From assembly GCA_964355675.1 (NCBI GenBank), contig CAYHEC010000011.1, positions 59,696-123,695 of the forward strand: 64,000 bases of DNA, read 5' to 3'. A program made the translations under genes and the position numbers. Source of the DNA: CAMBDS01 sp964355675. GTDB lineage: Bacteria > Electryoneota > AABM5-125-24 > Hatepunaeales > Hatepunaeaceae. Below are positions 36,854-46,050 of this stretch, piece after piece. Under the pieces are notes generated by a model. The model worked only from the letters and a program-made list of their open reading frames with translations, was not told the origin of the DNA and searched no databases. The stretch's first letter is position 1, and each line of letters opens with the position of its first letter.

Positions 36854-38872
36854 TTACCTCGCATGAGGCCCGCCGTAGGCTCCCAAATCGTTCCGACTGC
36901 CATCGATTATATCGTTGTACTGAGGGTCTGGATCACCGGCGTCGATACAAAGCGAACCGGGCTTCAAATGATAGTTACCGCCGGGAAGATTGAGGAAAGA
37001 CGGATCCGTGACGATGTTGGTTGCCATGTTGAGTGTTGTATCCGAAGATATGGAAACTGCCGTGATTGCGTTCCCCCAGAAATCGTTGAATTCGATCGAT
37101 GGGAATGACGAATTTTCCGCCGAGACTCCCGTTCCACCACGAAGGATGCTTCCGTTGCGATAGAATATATTGTTCCGAACGTTAGGCGATGAATTGTTGG
37201 AACAGAACAATCCAAAGTAACGGTTGCTGGCAAATACATTATTGGTAATGACCGCGTTGGAAAGGTTTTCTAATCGAACACCGTCTGTCTCATTATTAAC
37301 AATAACGTTATTCTTTATCGTAGGCTGAGAAGACTCGATTGCATGAATTCCGTAGCCTTTCCCGCCGCTGATAAAATTGCCGATGATCACTGGAGAACTA
37401 TTAAACCGACAGAGAATACCAGCGATAGAATTTTCAATGAAGCGGCAATCCTCGATGGTCGGATTGGAGATGTTATCACAAAATACTCCGACCGAATCAG
37501 AATTACTGATTGTGCAGTGATTGATGTGAATGTACTGCCCAATAAGCTTTACTCCCCAGCGAGCATAGGAAATGTCCGTGTGGAAAAGAACACTGCCCGG
37601 ATCTCCACCATTCTCGAAGATTATACCTATCCAATCACCTTTGGTGGGGGTTGCAGAAGCAGATGTGATTGTTATCGGATTATCTGCTGTACCCGAAGAG
37701 AGTAATTGCCCTTTGAGCCTGATTGAAAACCGGCCCATGACTCTCACTATAACGCCCGGATCGATACCGAGAGACTGTCCTGCTGGCAAGTAAATATCAC
37801 TCGTCAGTGTGTAGGGGCTTTCGGCAACAGTCAGCCTGTCCCGGGTGAACAAACGCCGAAGTTCGCCATCCTGATAGGTATAAGAGTGAACGCCAAGATC
37901 GAGTCTCGTTCCGTCGCCATCATGCAAGGAATCTATTGGCCCAGCATCGATTGCCGACGACCATGAATTAAGATGGAAGTTCCAGCTGACACCATTTTTG
38001 ATCTTCGAAGCATTGACATATTCCGGGTTCAGGCGAAGGTTAAACCTATAGTCGCAACTATCGAGGTTACCGTTCGCTCCAGCGATTCGTCCAAGCAATA
38101 ACGGAGCCTGAAGGTTGTACTCGCCGGAAAAGTTTTCGATGACGATATTGTAATTGACGTTGGCGTCGGCGCGGCGTTCTTCGCCGGGCATTGCGCAAAA
38201 GATGCCATAGTCGTCATTTTCGGAAATGATATTGTAGTTGATTGCGGGATCGGCGTCGGAATCTAAATAAATTCCATGCCCGGCGTTATCAAAAAGGACT
38301 GATCTCTCGATTACTGGGCTGGAGCCTGAACCGCAATAAATTCCGTGAAACCCACTGGCGATGAACCAGGAATGCCGCACAGATGGGCTTGAGTTCATTA
38401 ACGTCAAACAACCGTATTCGATTCGAGAGCTGTCAAGTTCAGTGCCGGTAGTGTCGTAGGAATAATGCCGCCCAAACTTGGCGCCGTAGATAAAGCGGCA
38501 AAACTCAAACCGTGAGGCAGGGTCGGCCGACTCCATCCAGATCCCATCCCAGTCTCCCCGAACCGGATTTCGGGAGCCGGAGGTGAAGGTGATCGGAGCG
38601 ATTTCGTTACCTACAGCGACAATACCACCATTAACAACGAGGGCAACACCCGGCTCGAAGCGGATTTCTGTCCCGGCGTCGATTGTGGTCGTTTGGCCTG
38701 CTGGAATAGTCAGCGTGCTGGTAGCGAGGTACGGACCTCCAGTAGCGCTGAGTCTTACGGGTAATGTCCCTGAGATCGGATTGCCGCGAAACGTATCGAC
38801 GACAATCGGGTTGGTATCGGTGCAGCCGGTGATAATTATTACTATCGCCAGCAAGGCGGTGATTTGTTTCAT
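36854..38872 (-). CDS. Right-handed beta-helix lipoprotein
   Basis: 672 residues. Lipobox IITGC follows MKQITALLAIVII. Two beta-helix blocks (about 40-300 and 330-640) consist of PbH1-type rungs such as SSPVIERSVLFDNAGHGIYL and NVRNNIFYRNGS. The second block resembles NosD/CASH carbohydrate-binding helices. No sorting domain is present, so it probably reaches the surface by the lipoprotein route. It ends in the same NDLGAYGGP motif as the beta-helix parts of the 28491 gene, suggesting related modules. Substrate unknown. Confidence 0.82.
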   Translation of the reverse strand: MKQITALLAIVIIITGCTDTNPIVVDTFRGNPISGTLPVRLSATGGPYLATSTLTIPAGQTTTIDAGTEIRFEPGVALVVNGGIVAVGNEIAPITFTSGSRNPVRGDWDGIWMESADPASRFEFCRFIYGAKFGRHYSYDTTGTELDSSRIEYGCLTLMNSSPSVRHSWFIASGFHGIYCGSGSSPVIERSVLFDNAGHGIYLDSDADPAINYNIISENDDYGIFCAMPGEERRADANVNYNIVIENFSGEYNLQAPLLLGRIAGANGNLDSCDYRFNLRLNPEYVNASKIKNGVSWNFHLNSWSSAIDAGPIDSLHDGDGTRLDLGVHSYTYQDGELRRLFTRDRLTVAESPYTLTSDIYLPAGQSLGIDPGVIVRVMGRFSIRLKGQLLSSGTADNPITITSASATPTKGDWIGIIFENGGDPGSVLFHTDISYARWGVKLIGQYIHINHCTISNSDSVGVFCDNISNPTIEDCRFIENSIAGILCRFNSSPVIIGNFISGGKGYGIHAIESSQPTIKNNVIVNNETDGVRLENLSNAVITNNVFASNRYFGLFCSNNSSPNVRNNIFYRNGSILRGGTGVSAENSSFPSIEFNDFWGNAITAVSISSDTTLNMATNIVTDPSFLNLPGGNYHLKPGSLCIDAGDPDPQYNDIIDGSRNDLGAYGGPHAR

Positions 38873-38981
38873 TTAGTTTTCTGAACTCTCCTAAAGTTCA
38901 CGAACGATGGTCTCTGCTTAGATAGAAAAACGGTACGAGAGCAACCCTTATTACGCGAACATAATCATTCGCGTGAAGCTC

Positions 38982-41900
38982 TCAAAACGTCACGCCCGCT
39001 CGGAACAACACTTGCCTGCCCGGCTCGAAGTTGCGCGGGTTGGCGTCATAATTCTGGTTATTATTATTCGGGTTATATGCTGGATTGGCCGGATGAACTG
39101 ATTCAGTCGGGCTACCTGTTTCGGCATAAACCGCCTGAATATTCCTCTTGTTGAAGAGGTTTTCCACCGTGAACCCAAAGAGAAATCTCGTCCCTTTGGC
39201 TTCATTCAGCGTGTAATACTTCTCCATCTTGAGTACCGTCTTCTCCCGCCACGGTAATCGTGCCGAATTCGGCAGGATCAGATTGGCGTTTTCGATACCA
39301 GTGGTATATTTGGATGGAGAGTAAGGCAGTCCCGATCCAAATTCCCATTGCAGTGTCATCATCCAGTCGTCAGGGAAAACCAATCCCAGCAAACGCGGAT
39401 ACTCATTCTTCTTATATAGAATCGTCAGGTAGGCGTTGATCTTATGAGTCTCATCCCAGTTGAGCGGGTGCTCATCGTAATTGTAAGGGATATTCTTTAA
39501 CCGTGACTGAAGATTCGCATGCTGATCCGACGCCTTGCCAAATGCATAAGAAAAATCATAGTTGAACGTCAATGCATAGTGATTCGCCGGGCGTTTTTCG
39601 ATGGAAAGCTCGAAACCTCGCATACGGCCATAGTCAAGATTGACATAACGATCCAGAGTCAGATTCTTCCAGCGCTCGTCAGCGGTTGAGATCAAGTCGT
39701 ACTGGTCTTTGTAGTAGCCAGCAACGTCGATCACGACATAATCGGAAATCTGCGTATTGACTCCCAACTCATATTGAATAGTTTTCTCATATTCGAGGTT
39801 GGGATTACCGATTGTCGTGTTGGCGTCGAAGTTTGCAGTAGCAGACTTGTAGAAATACTGGAAATTCGGCGACTGGTAAAAGTGGCCATAGTTAAAGTAA
39901 AGCTTTGCCCGCTCGGTTATCGGATGAGAAATGCCAAGCCTTGGGCTGACACGATACGTACCTCGTTGCGCAAGGATTGCTCCCGGTTCGTCTCGAGCAA
40001 GACGATCTCGGAACTCGTCGATCGCTTTTTGGTCGTGGATGATGAAGTCAAGCCTTAGACCGGCGTTAACGATCAGTCCCTGAAATTCCATCTTATCTTG
40101 AGCATAGGTAGCTCCTTCGATGGGACGATAGTGATAAAAGTCCCGAATGCCACCCCGATCCGGCCACGGGCTTCCGGCTGGAAGCGAAGCTTCGCCAGAA
40201 TATGGAAGGTCGGGTCTCGATATCGATTGCATTTCCAAATTGCGGTACTTAATCTCGAAACCGCTCTTCAATTCGTGGTGAGCCCCAACCTGACTCTGAA
40301 CATCGCTTTTGAGCGTATATTCGGTAGAGGTTCGATCCTGCCAGAATGCTGTCGGATCCCATAGTCCCGGATTTAAAAAGGTATCTTCTCTGTCCCACTT
40401 GCCATTTTTATTGTAATCGTCGTACCATTCCTTGCCTTCGTCTGCCGTAAAATTTCGGAGATTGAATTTCGGATTGGCGACGTCATGCAGTGTTCGATTT
40501 ATCCAAGTCGAGCGACCTGAAATATACGAGGTCAGTGAGTCTATCGTAAGATCAACCCATTCACGTCCTTTTTCTTCCTCGTCGAAATTATAGATGACGG
40601 GTCGGGTTCGGTCACTGTTAAAATTCCAGTCTGCCGGGTGGGTGAAGAGTTCATACTCATCGAATAAAAAGTTCGGACCGTCATATTTACCGTTGAGGGT
40701 TCTATCAGTTCCGATGTAGTATAATCCTGAACCAATATTTGGTCCAGTGGTTGCGCCAGCCGACGAAGGCAACTCAAACCAGATTTCTCCCGGATCCCAG
40801 CCACCATTGTATAGCCCTGTGATTGGATCCGGTTCGTCGATAAATGGTTCGCCGGTATCCCACCAATAGTCACCGTCGATAAAAGGCTCTGGATCGTCGT
40901 TGTTTGTCGTTCGAGCTTGAAGATCCCGCCGGTCCACTTGACCGTTAACGTTCAAGTCATCGTAACCTTCACCGTAGTCAAATACCCCGTTGCCATTTTT
41001 ATCAGTGAATGGTTCTCCCCGATCATAGAGATAGTTGCCATTCAGGTCGTTCCAAGGCTCCCAGGCATCGTATTTCCCGTCTCCATTTGCGTCCTGGAAT
41101 CGTTCGCCATCCCATTTACCATTACCATTCCAATCGTGTTCGGGAAGCTGAGGCTCTGAGGCGTCCCAGCGACCATTACCGTTGAGATCCGAGTATGAGT
41201 CCCACGGATCGAACACGCCGAGATTGTTCTGGCCAGTAAGCGGATTAACAACGTCGATCCAAGGTTCAGCCGCATCGTAAACACTGTTGCCGTTCAGATC
41301 GACCCAGTCCTCGCCGCGATCCCACCGCCCGTTAAGATTTAAATCTTCGTAACCTTCGCCGCCGCCTTCGAAGACCCGGTCGCTATTGGCGTCAAGAAAC
41401 CCGTCCATATACGAATTTCCATCCGAGTCAACAAATTCATCATTGTCGAGTCGGCCATTTGCATTACGGTCGAATGCTATCGCCTGCTCATTCTCGATAT
41501 TATCAAGCAGAGTGAAATCGCCGGGAGTCTTGCCGCGAGGCTGGACGATGGAATGTGTACGGAAGGTTATTAATTTTATGGAGTATAAAGTCTTAGAGGT
41601 CGGTTGATTGGTATAGGTGATAGTTCCTGAGAACTGTTTATTTTGTGCCCAGGGACGATTTTCAAGATTGTACTTGTACCCATACCCATAATTACCGTCG
41701 ATACCACCTTCGCCTGATGGATAAATATCCCAGCGGTGGAACGATTCAGTCATAAAAAGAGTAAGCTTCTGCTTAGTGTCGTCAGTCAGATTGTAGGCAA
41801 GTTTTAAGGAAGTAGAGTAGTTGTTATCCTGTCGTTCCGGCAGGTTTAGACCCACGCCGAGGTAGTCGTTACTCGGCCGATCTAAAGCGAAGGGGGTGTA

Positions 41901-42779
41901 GGTATTGGATAAACCGCTGATCGAGGTGAAGTAGAAAGTGATCGGCCTTTTGAACCATTCCTTGGTGTTGGGGACTGGTCCACCGACTGAGATCTCGAGA
42001 CGGTCGGTGTCGAAGGAATAGGTATCGATGATCCGGTCGGTCTGCATCTCAACTCTACCGGAATAATTTTCTTTATTTCCCTCGGAAGATGTAATCGAAA
42101 CGATCGCGCCAGCTCCAGCATATTCAGCCGGAAATCCACCGCTTAGAATACTGATTTCTTCAACAGACTCGCTCGTGAATTCTACGTTAGTGTTAGTCGA
42201 AACCTGCACATCCCGTCGGTCAACCCCCTCAACGATAATGGCAACACCGTCGGTCCGGCTACCGCGAACATGCCAACCCCCTTCGGGGTCTCGCTTGAAC
42301 CCGGTAGTTTGCTTCAGGACATCCCCGATCTCAACTGCCTTAAGGTTTTTAATAACGTCTTTATCGAATATTTTGTCGTGTCCTGTCGTAGTGGGCTCAA
42401 CTACAGGAGGCTCATAAAATATATCGACGCCCTTAACGGCAATCGTGCTCAGAACCAATTTCACTTTGATTTCAGTGGTAATATTGGTGCTGATAGTAAC
42501 GTCCTGAATCGTCTGCGGATGATAATTGAGCCGACTGACAAACACCTCATAGGTGCCGGGCGAAATACCGACGATAAACGCTTCACCTTCAAAGCTTGAA
42601 CCGCCAAAGTTTCCACCTTTGTCCTCAATGCTGGCGCCATCCAAAAGTTCCCCGGTATCTCGGTCGGTAACTTTTACCTTCAGTTTGCCGCCGGCGGCAT
42701 AACTGGCAGTAGTGATCAGTGCCAAAACGAGCAGTGCCAGCAAGCCACGATTCCAGATCGAGATTTCTCGGGTTGCCAT
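38982..42779 (-). CDS. TonB-dependent receptor with carboxypeptidase-regulatory domain and Ca-type repeats
   Basis: 1265 residues from the ATG at 42779 (GAGGT 5 bases upstream). Signal peptide (GLLALLVLALITTASYA), then a carboxypeptidase-regulatory-like domain (about 30-115). A plug domain (about 145-235: EIGDVLKQTTGFKRDPEGGW, EEISILSGGFPAEYAGAGA) and a 22-strand-type barrel end in aromatic VLFRAGVTF. The unusual part is residues about 435-640: roughly ten DxNxNGxWD/DxNGDGKYD EF-hand or dockerin-like loops in one extracellular loop, with a further one near 793. These would bind Ca2+. It is probably a SusC-like importer or surface receptor. First gene of the surface cluster. Confidence 0.88.
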   Translation of the reverse strand: MATREISIWNRGLLALLVLALITTASYAAGGKLKVKVTDRDTGELLDGASIEDKGGNFGGSSFEGEAFIVGISPGTYEVFVSRLNYHPQTIQDVTISTNITTEIKVKLVLSTIAVKGVDIFYEPPVVEPTTTGHDKIFDKDVIKNLKAVEIGDVLKQTTGFKRDPEGGWHVRGSRTDGVAIIVEGVDRRDVQVSTNTNVEFTSESVEEISILSGGFPAEYAGAGAIVSITSSEGNKENYSGRVEMQTDRIIDTYSFDTDRLEISVGGPVPNTKEWFKRPITFYFTSISGLSNTYTPFALDRPSNDYLGVGLNLPERQDNNYSTSLKLAYNLTDDTKQKLTLFMTESFHRWDIYPSGEGGIDGNYGYGYKYNLENRPWAQNKQFSGTITYTNQPTSKTLYSIKLITFRTHSIVQPRGKTPGDFTLLDNIENEQAIAFDRNANGRLDNDEFVDSDGNSYMDGFLDANSDRVFEGGGEGYEDLNLNGRWDRGEDWVDLNGNSVYDAAEPWIDVVNPLTGQNNLGVFDPWDSYSDLNGNGRWDASEPQLPEHDWNGNGKWDGERFQDANGDGKYDAWEPWNDLNGNYLYDRGEPFTDKNGNGVFDYGEGYDDLNVNGQVDRRDLQARTTNNDDPEPFIDGDYWWDTGEPFIDEPDPITGLYNGGWDPGEIWFELPSSAGATTGPNIGSGLYYIGTDRTLNGKYDGPNFLFDEYELFTHPADWNFNSDRTRPVIYNFDEEEKGREWVDLTIDSLTSYISGRSTWINRTLHDVANPKFNLRNFTADEGKEWYDDYNKNGKWDREDTFLNPGLWDPTAFWQDRTSTEYTLKSDVQSQVGAHHELKSGFEIKYRNLEMQSISRPDLPYSGEASLPAGSPWPDRGGIRDFYHYRPIEGATYAQDKMEFQGLIVNAGLRLDFIIHDQKAIDEFRDRLARDEPGAILAQRGTYRVSPRLGISHPITERAKLYFNYGHFYQSPNFQYFYKSATANFDANTTIGNPNLEYEKTIQYELGVNTQISDYVVIDVAGYYKDQYDLISTADERWKNLTLDRYVNLDYGRMRGFELSIEKRPANHYALTFNYDFSYAFGKASDQHANLQSRLKNIPYNYDEHPLNWDETHKINAYLTILYKKNEYPRLLGLVFPDDWMMTLQWEFGSGLPYSPSKYTTGIENANLILPNSARLPWREKTVLKMEKYYTLNEAKGTRFLFGFTVENLFNKRNIQAVYAETGSPTESVHPANPAYNPNNNNQNYDANPRNFEPGRQVLFRAGVTF

Positions 42780-42860
42780 TTTTACCTCAAGCTTCTTGGT
42801 AGATGCGATATTGGGCACAAAAGCGACGCCGCCATTTACCCACTTATGGTAGCATCACAC

Positions 42861-42889
42861 AAGGTATTAACTTTTCATCATGCTGTCAA
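42861..42889 (-). promoter_or_regulatory. Promoter of the surface-protein cluster
   Basis: On the minus strand: TTGACA, a 17-nt spacer, then TACCTT. The start would fall near 42854, about 75 bases before the TonB receptor ATG. Confidence 0.6.
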
Positions 42890-43010
42890 CCCCCTATCCG
42901 TATAAGAAAGGGAGTTCTTGCGGAGATTACAACTCGCGCTCGATAAAATGAGACCATAACGGTACTCGCGTAGGGTCGATTTCCAAATCGACCTCCCCTT
43001 ATAGTACTTT

Positions 43011-43162
43011 GTCTGCCGCAGGGTCTCCTGACCCTGCGGCAAACCAATCTGTCTGTTGCAGGGTCTCCTGACCCTGCGGCAAACCAATCTGTCTGTTGCA
43101 GGGTCTCCCGACCCTGCGGCAAACCAATCTGTCTGTTGCAGGGTCTCCCGACCCTGCAACAA
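43011..43162. repeat. Tandem array of TGCCGCAGGGTCTCCTGACC palindromes, 40-bp period
   Basis: Four palindromes starting at about 43014, 43054, 43094 and 43134 are separated by the same short spacer (AACCAATCTGTC). The whole unit is repeated with only single-base changes. The spacers are identical, so this is not CRISPR. It lies between the icd stop and the TonB receptor promoter. A separate short palindrome (GGTCGATTT / AAATCGACC) sits at 42973-42994. Confidence 0.92.
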
Positions 43163-43170
43163 GCAATTCA

Positions 43171-44490
43171 TCACCCCATATTCTTGACGATCGCTTCCGC
43201 GTAACCTGAGCAGGAAACTTTGGTTGCGCCGTCCATCAATCGGTGCAGGTCATATGTGACGGTCTTTGCGTCGATGGTTCGTTCGATTCCGGTTTCAATC
43301 AAATTACCCGCCTCGCGCCAGCCCATATATTTCAGCATCATCGCGGCGGAAAGCATAAGTGATCCGGGATTGACCATATCTTTACCTGCATACTTGGGAG
43401 CTGTTCCATGAGTCGCCTCAAAGCAACCGATGAAGTCCCCAATGTTTGCTCCCGGAGCCATGCCGAGTCCGCCTACCTGTGCCGCAGTCGCGTCGGAAAG
43501 GTAATCACCGTTCAGATTCGGGGTACACAGCACGTCATATTCTTCGGGACGAAGCAGTACTTGCTGGAACATCGAGTCAGCAATGCGATCCTTGACAACG
43601 ATCCGGCCGCCGGGATTTCCCGCCGGAGCGCCATTGCGCAAATGAGCGAATTCGCCAGGCTTCGTAATAGGTGTAACGCCATCAGCGGCGCGAGTTTCGT
43701 CCCAGAGTTCAGCTTCGGTAATAATATCATCACGGAATTCTTCGATGGCAAGCTGGAAACCCCAATCTTTGAAGGCCCCTTCCGTGAACTTCATGATATT
43801 CCCTTTGTGGACGATCGTAACCGAACTCCGTCCTTCAGCTTTCGCAAATTGGATCGCTTTGCGAATAAGGCGTTTCGTACCAGTTATTGAGATCGGTTTG
43901 ATACCGATACCGGAATCGAGGCGGACCTTTTTGCCAAGTTGCGTGTTAATGAAGTTGATGATTTTGTCGCATTCGGGGGTTCCTTGTTGCCACTCGACGC
44001 CAGCATAGACGTCTTCGGTATTTTCGCGGAAAATGACGATATTCATTTTCTCCGGATGAACCACCGGCGAGGGAACGCCCTTGAAGTAGCGAACCGGACG
44101 AACGCACGCGTAGAGATCGAGAAGCTGACGCAGAGACACATTCAAACTTCTGATTCCCCCACCAACTGGCGTAGTCAGAGGTCCTTTGATCGACACCAAA
44201 AACTTCTCAATTGCTTTCAATGCGTCGTTGGGAAGATACTGCCCGGGACCATAGTGGTCAACGGCTTCATCGCCAACATAAATCTTCATCCACGCGATAG
44301 CACGCTTGCCACCGTAGGCTTTTTGCACTGCCGCATCGACTACCCGCTGTGTGGCGGGCCAGATATCGATCCCGATACCATCACCACGAATAAAAGGTAT
44401 GATAGGATTATTAGGAACTTTCAATTCGCCGTTAACAACGGTAATAGGTTCACCGTGCGCAGGAACGATGACCTTGTCAAATTCAGCCAT
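43171..44490 (-). CDS. icd: NADP-dependent isocitrate dehydrogenase
   Basis: 439 residues. It converts isocitrate to 2-oxoglutarate in the TCA cycle. The substrate loop GGGIRSLNVSLRQ keeps the Ser that AceK phosphorylates in E. coli. Catalytic Tyr lies in FRENTEDVYAG, and metal-binding Asps lie in NLNGDYLSDATAA. NADP-specificity residues are visible as Lys-Tyr in GTAPKYAG and as Tyr/Arg in TVTYDLHRLM, so NADP rather than NAD is expected. Start: ATG with AGGAGA upstream. It stands alone in its own transcription unit. Confidence 0.95.
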   Translation of the reverse strand: MAEFDKVIVPAHGEPITVVNGELKVPNNPIIPFIRGDGIGIDIWPATQRVVDAAVQKAYGGKRAIAWMKIYVGDEAVDHYGPGQYLPNDALKAIEKFLVSIKGPLTTPVGGGIRSLNVSLRQLLDLYACVRPVRYFKGVPSPVVHPEKMNIVIFRENTEDVYAGVEWQQGTPECDKIINFINTQLGKKVRLDSGIGIKPISITGTKRLIRKAIQFAKAEGRSSVTIVHKGNIMKFTEGAFKDWGFQLAIEEFRDDIITEAELWDETRAADGVTPITKPGEFAHLRNGAPAGNPGGRIVVKDRIADSMFQQVLLRPEEYDVLCTPNLNGDYLSDATAAQVGGLGMAPGANIGDFIGCFEATHGTAPKYAGKDMVNPGSLMLSAAMMLKYMGWREAGNLIETGIERTIDAKTVTYDLHRLMDGATKVSCSGYAEAIVKNMG

Positions 44491-44551
44491 ACTGGACTTT
44501 CTCCTATAAATGGGGCAAAGTGATTAGAGTGTTGTCATGGGAATAATGATC

Positions 44552-44728
44552 GGTAGCGCAGCGATTTATCGCGCCTATCATATCAAGGCAATAATGTCGG
44601 GTGCTGGTAGCGCAGCGATTTATCGCGCCTATCATATCAAGGCAATAATGTCGGGTGCTGGTAGCGCAGCGATTTATCGCGCCTATCGTCCCAATTTTAA
44701 TATGAGCGCGATAAATCGCCGCACTACC
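44552..44728. repeat. 54-bp tandem repeat with inverted terminal copy
   Basis: Three copies begin at 44552, 44606 and 44660 (unit GGTAGCGCAGCGATTTATCG, 54 bp). The third is incomplete. An inverted copy of the core lies at 44704-44728, so the last copy and the inverted one could fold into a long hairpin. It sits upstream of icd. Confidence 0.88.
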
Positions 44729-44799
44729 AATCATTATTTCAATGACAACACATTAGTAATATTTGGTGAGATAACTTTTAATAGCCAAACCGCGCGCAG

Positions 44800-44841
44800 G
44801 ACGGGCATCTTGCCCGTCAGGATGAGTCGGGCTGGAAGCCC
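44800..44841. repeat. Pair of short palindromes
   Basis: GACGGGCATCTTGCCCGTC at 44800-44818 and GGGCTGGAAGCCC at about 44829-44841. They have the stem-TCT/GGA-stem style of repetitive extragenic palindromes. Confidence 0.75.
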
Positions 44842-45024
44842 CACCTACTCGAGTCAACCGGGACGGTTAATCTACGAGAGCTCCGCTTACAATCCGAAAA
44901 CACTCTCAAGACAGGCTATAAAAGTCACCTCCGGGTTAAGCCTAAATTTAAGCAAACTTGTACGGACTTGTAAACTCGATTTACTCAAATCAAAGGGGTA
45001 AGCGTAAACTAACGAGACATGTTC

Positions 45025-45059
45025 AAAAAAAAACGGCGCCGGAAACTTGTCCGGCGCCG
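45025..45059 (-). terminator. Strong intrinsic terminator on the minus strand
   Basis: Nine-bp GC-rich stem (CGGCGCCGG / CCGGCGCCG, 45034-45042 with 45051-45059), 8-nt loop, then nine T residues on the minus strand (45033 down to 45025). Confidence 0.85.
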
Positions 45060-45178
45060 CTACTATTGTCCCAGCCAGGATTACTAAGCTCTGCGGGTGC
45101 CTGGTACTGAAGGCGTTGTCATCATCGGCCAGGGAGGTTTGGTAGAGCTGGACGGACGACAACCGGGACAGGTAATAA
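45025..45178 (-). ncRNA. Candidate structured small RNA of about 150 nt
   Basis: No convincing protein is encoded, but a strong intrinsic terminator ends a segment with several long-range complementary pairs. TGTCCC/GGGACA (45165-45170 with 45067-45072) encloses AGCTCT/AGAGCT (45144-45149 with 45087-45092). GTTGTCGTC can also pair with GATGACAAC (45155-45163 with 45115-45123), giving a pseudoknot or alternative fold. An AT-rich stretch with GATATTATTT lies upstream of the presumed 5' end. It does not match tmRNA, RNase P, SRP or tRNA landmarks that I can recall. 6S-like RNA is possible but unproven. Confidence 0.45.
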
Positions 45179-45973
45179 TCTTGTAAAATAATATCGAAAA
45201 AATCATGCTTGTCTGGCGATGCAGGCGGACGCCGAAAGGATCGTTTATCTCATCAGCGGGTTGCTCACAATACGACCTCCTGCGTCTCGATACCCGGGCG
45301 ACGACGCGGGAATTTGACGCCCGCCAACCGCATCACCTTGCCAGTAACTCAATATCGGCTGTTGCCGATGATTAATGTAGTACCGCGATATTGAATTACT
45401 TTCAAAGAATCGCAAGTTATCAGTGCTGACTGCTTCCCGATGGAATCCCCCTGATTGCACTCCGGCCACCAGCCCGACTTTCCTCAATGGTAAACCGTGC
45501 CTGCTCCAGCCGCGCTCTCGGAGAACAATCGGAAGTTTCCGCAGTAGTGCTTAGTTTCCCGTGCCAATCCACCTGTTCAATGCGTGTTAGTTGTGCGTGT
45601 TAACCGTGCCGTTTCCTGTGCGTGCAAACCGTGCCGGATTCAGTGCGTGTAAAAAGTGCGAGTCGTCGATATTTCGATCACGCCGTCAACCGTATCGAAG
45701 CAAATCAGTGGCGCAAATCGGGTGGATAGGAAGCAATTCTGTTCAAGATCAAAGCGATTTCTTTGCAAACCGTGCTCGTTGCTGCTCTGGCTATAGCTAT
45801 TGCAAACCATGTGCCAGCAGTGTAAAGGTGTTCGTTTGAACTTGGAATTAACAATTAGGCGGGAGAGGCAGGAGAATTCGATGTGCATTATTTGCATTGA
45901 TGCGCGGCGAATCTGCAAAATGTGGTTAGTTGAAACGAGTAATGTAAAATCAACATCTTTACGAAATGTCCGC
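45179..45973. other. Non-coding stretch with degenerate GTGCGTG/AACCGTGCC repeats
   Basis: No credible gene is seen in about 800 bases. Between about 45575 and 45660 the motif GTGCGTG plus AACCGTGCC recurs imperfectly four to five times, with further single copies near 45490 and 45770. The rest shows no promoter, RNA gene or protein homology I recognise. Confidence 0.5.
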
Positions 45974-46023
45974 TTCCGAATTCATGGAGGGCGGGATTAA
46001 TCCCGCCCTCCATGAATTCGGAA
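45974..46023. repeat. GGAGGGCGGG palindrome, copy 3 (50 bp, perfect)
   Basis: A perfect palindrome with 25-bp arms centred after 45998. The core GGAGGGCGGGATT is extended by TTCCGAATTCAT on the left and its exact complement on the right. Confidence 0.93.
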
Positions 46024-46050
46024 CCGATTAGGCAATTACGAAACCGAACT

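Noticed and set aside
36571..36903. N-terminal extension of the 33688-36570 protein
   Set aside because: It would be encoded by palindromic repeats and by antisense-frame overlap with the end of the next gene; a clean signal peptide starts at 36570.
43011..43162. Possible CRISPR array
   Set aside because: Spacers are identical 12-mers and there are no cas genes; it is a tandem palindrome array.
44537..45001. Open frame of 154 codons on the plus strand
   Set aside because: It consists of the 54-bp repeats and non-coding sequence; low-complexity repeated peptide, no family features.
44887..45162. Open frame of 91 codons on the minus strand
   Set aside because: It runs through the strong terminator and its poly-T (giving Phe-Phe-Phe), so a structured RNA explains the region better.
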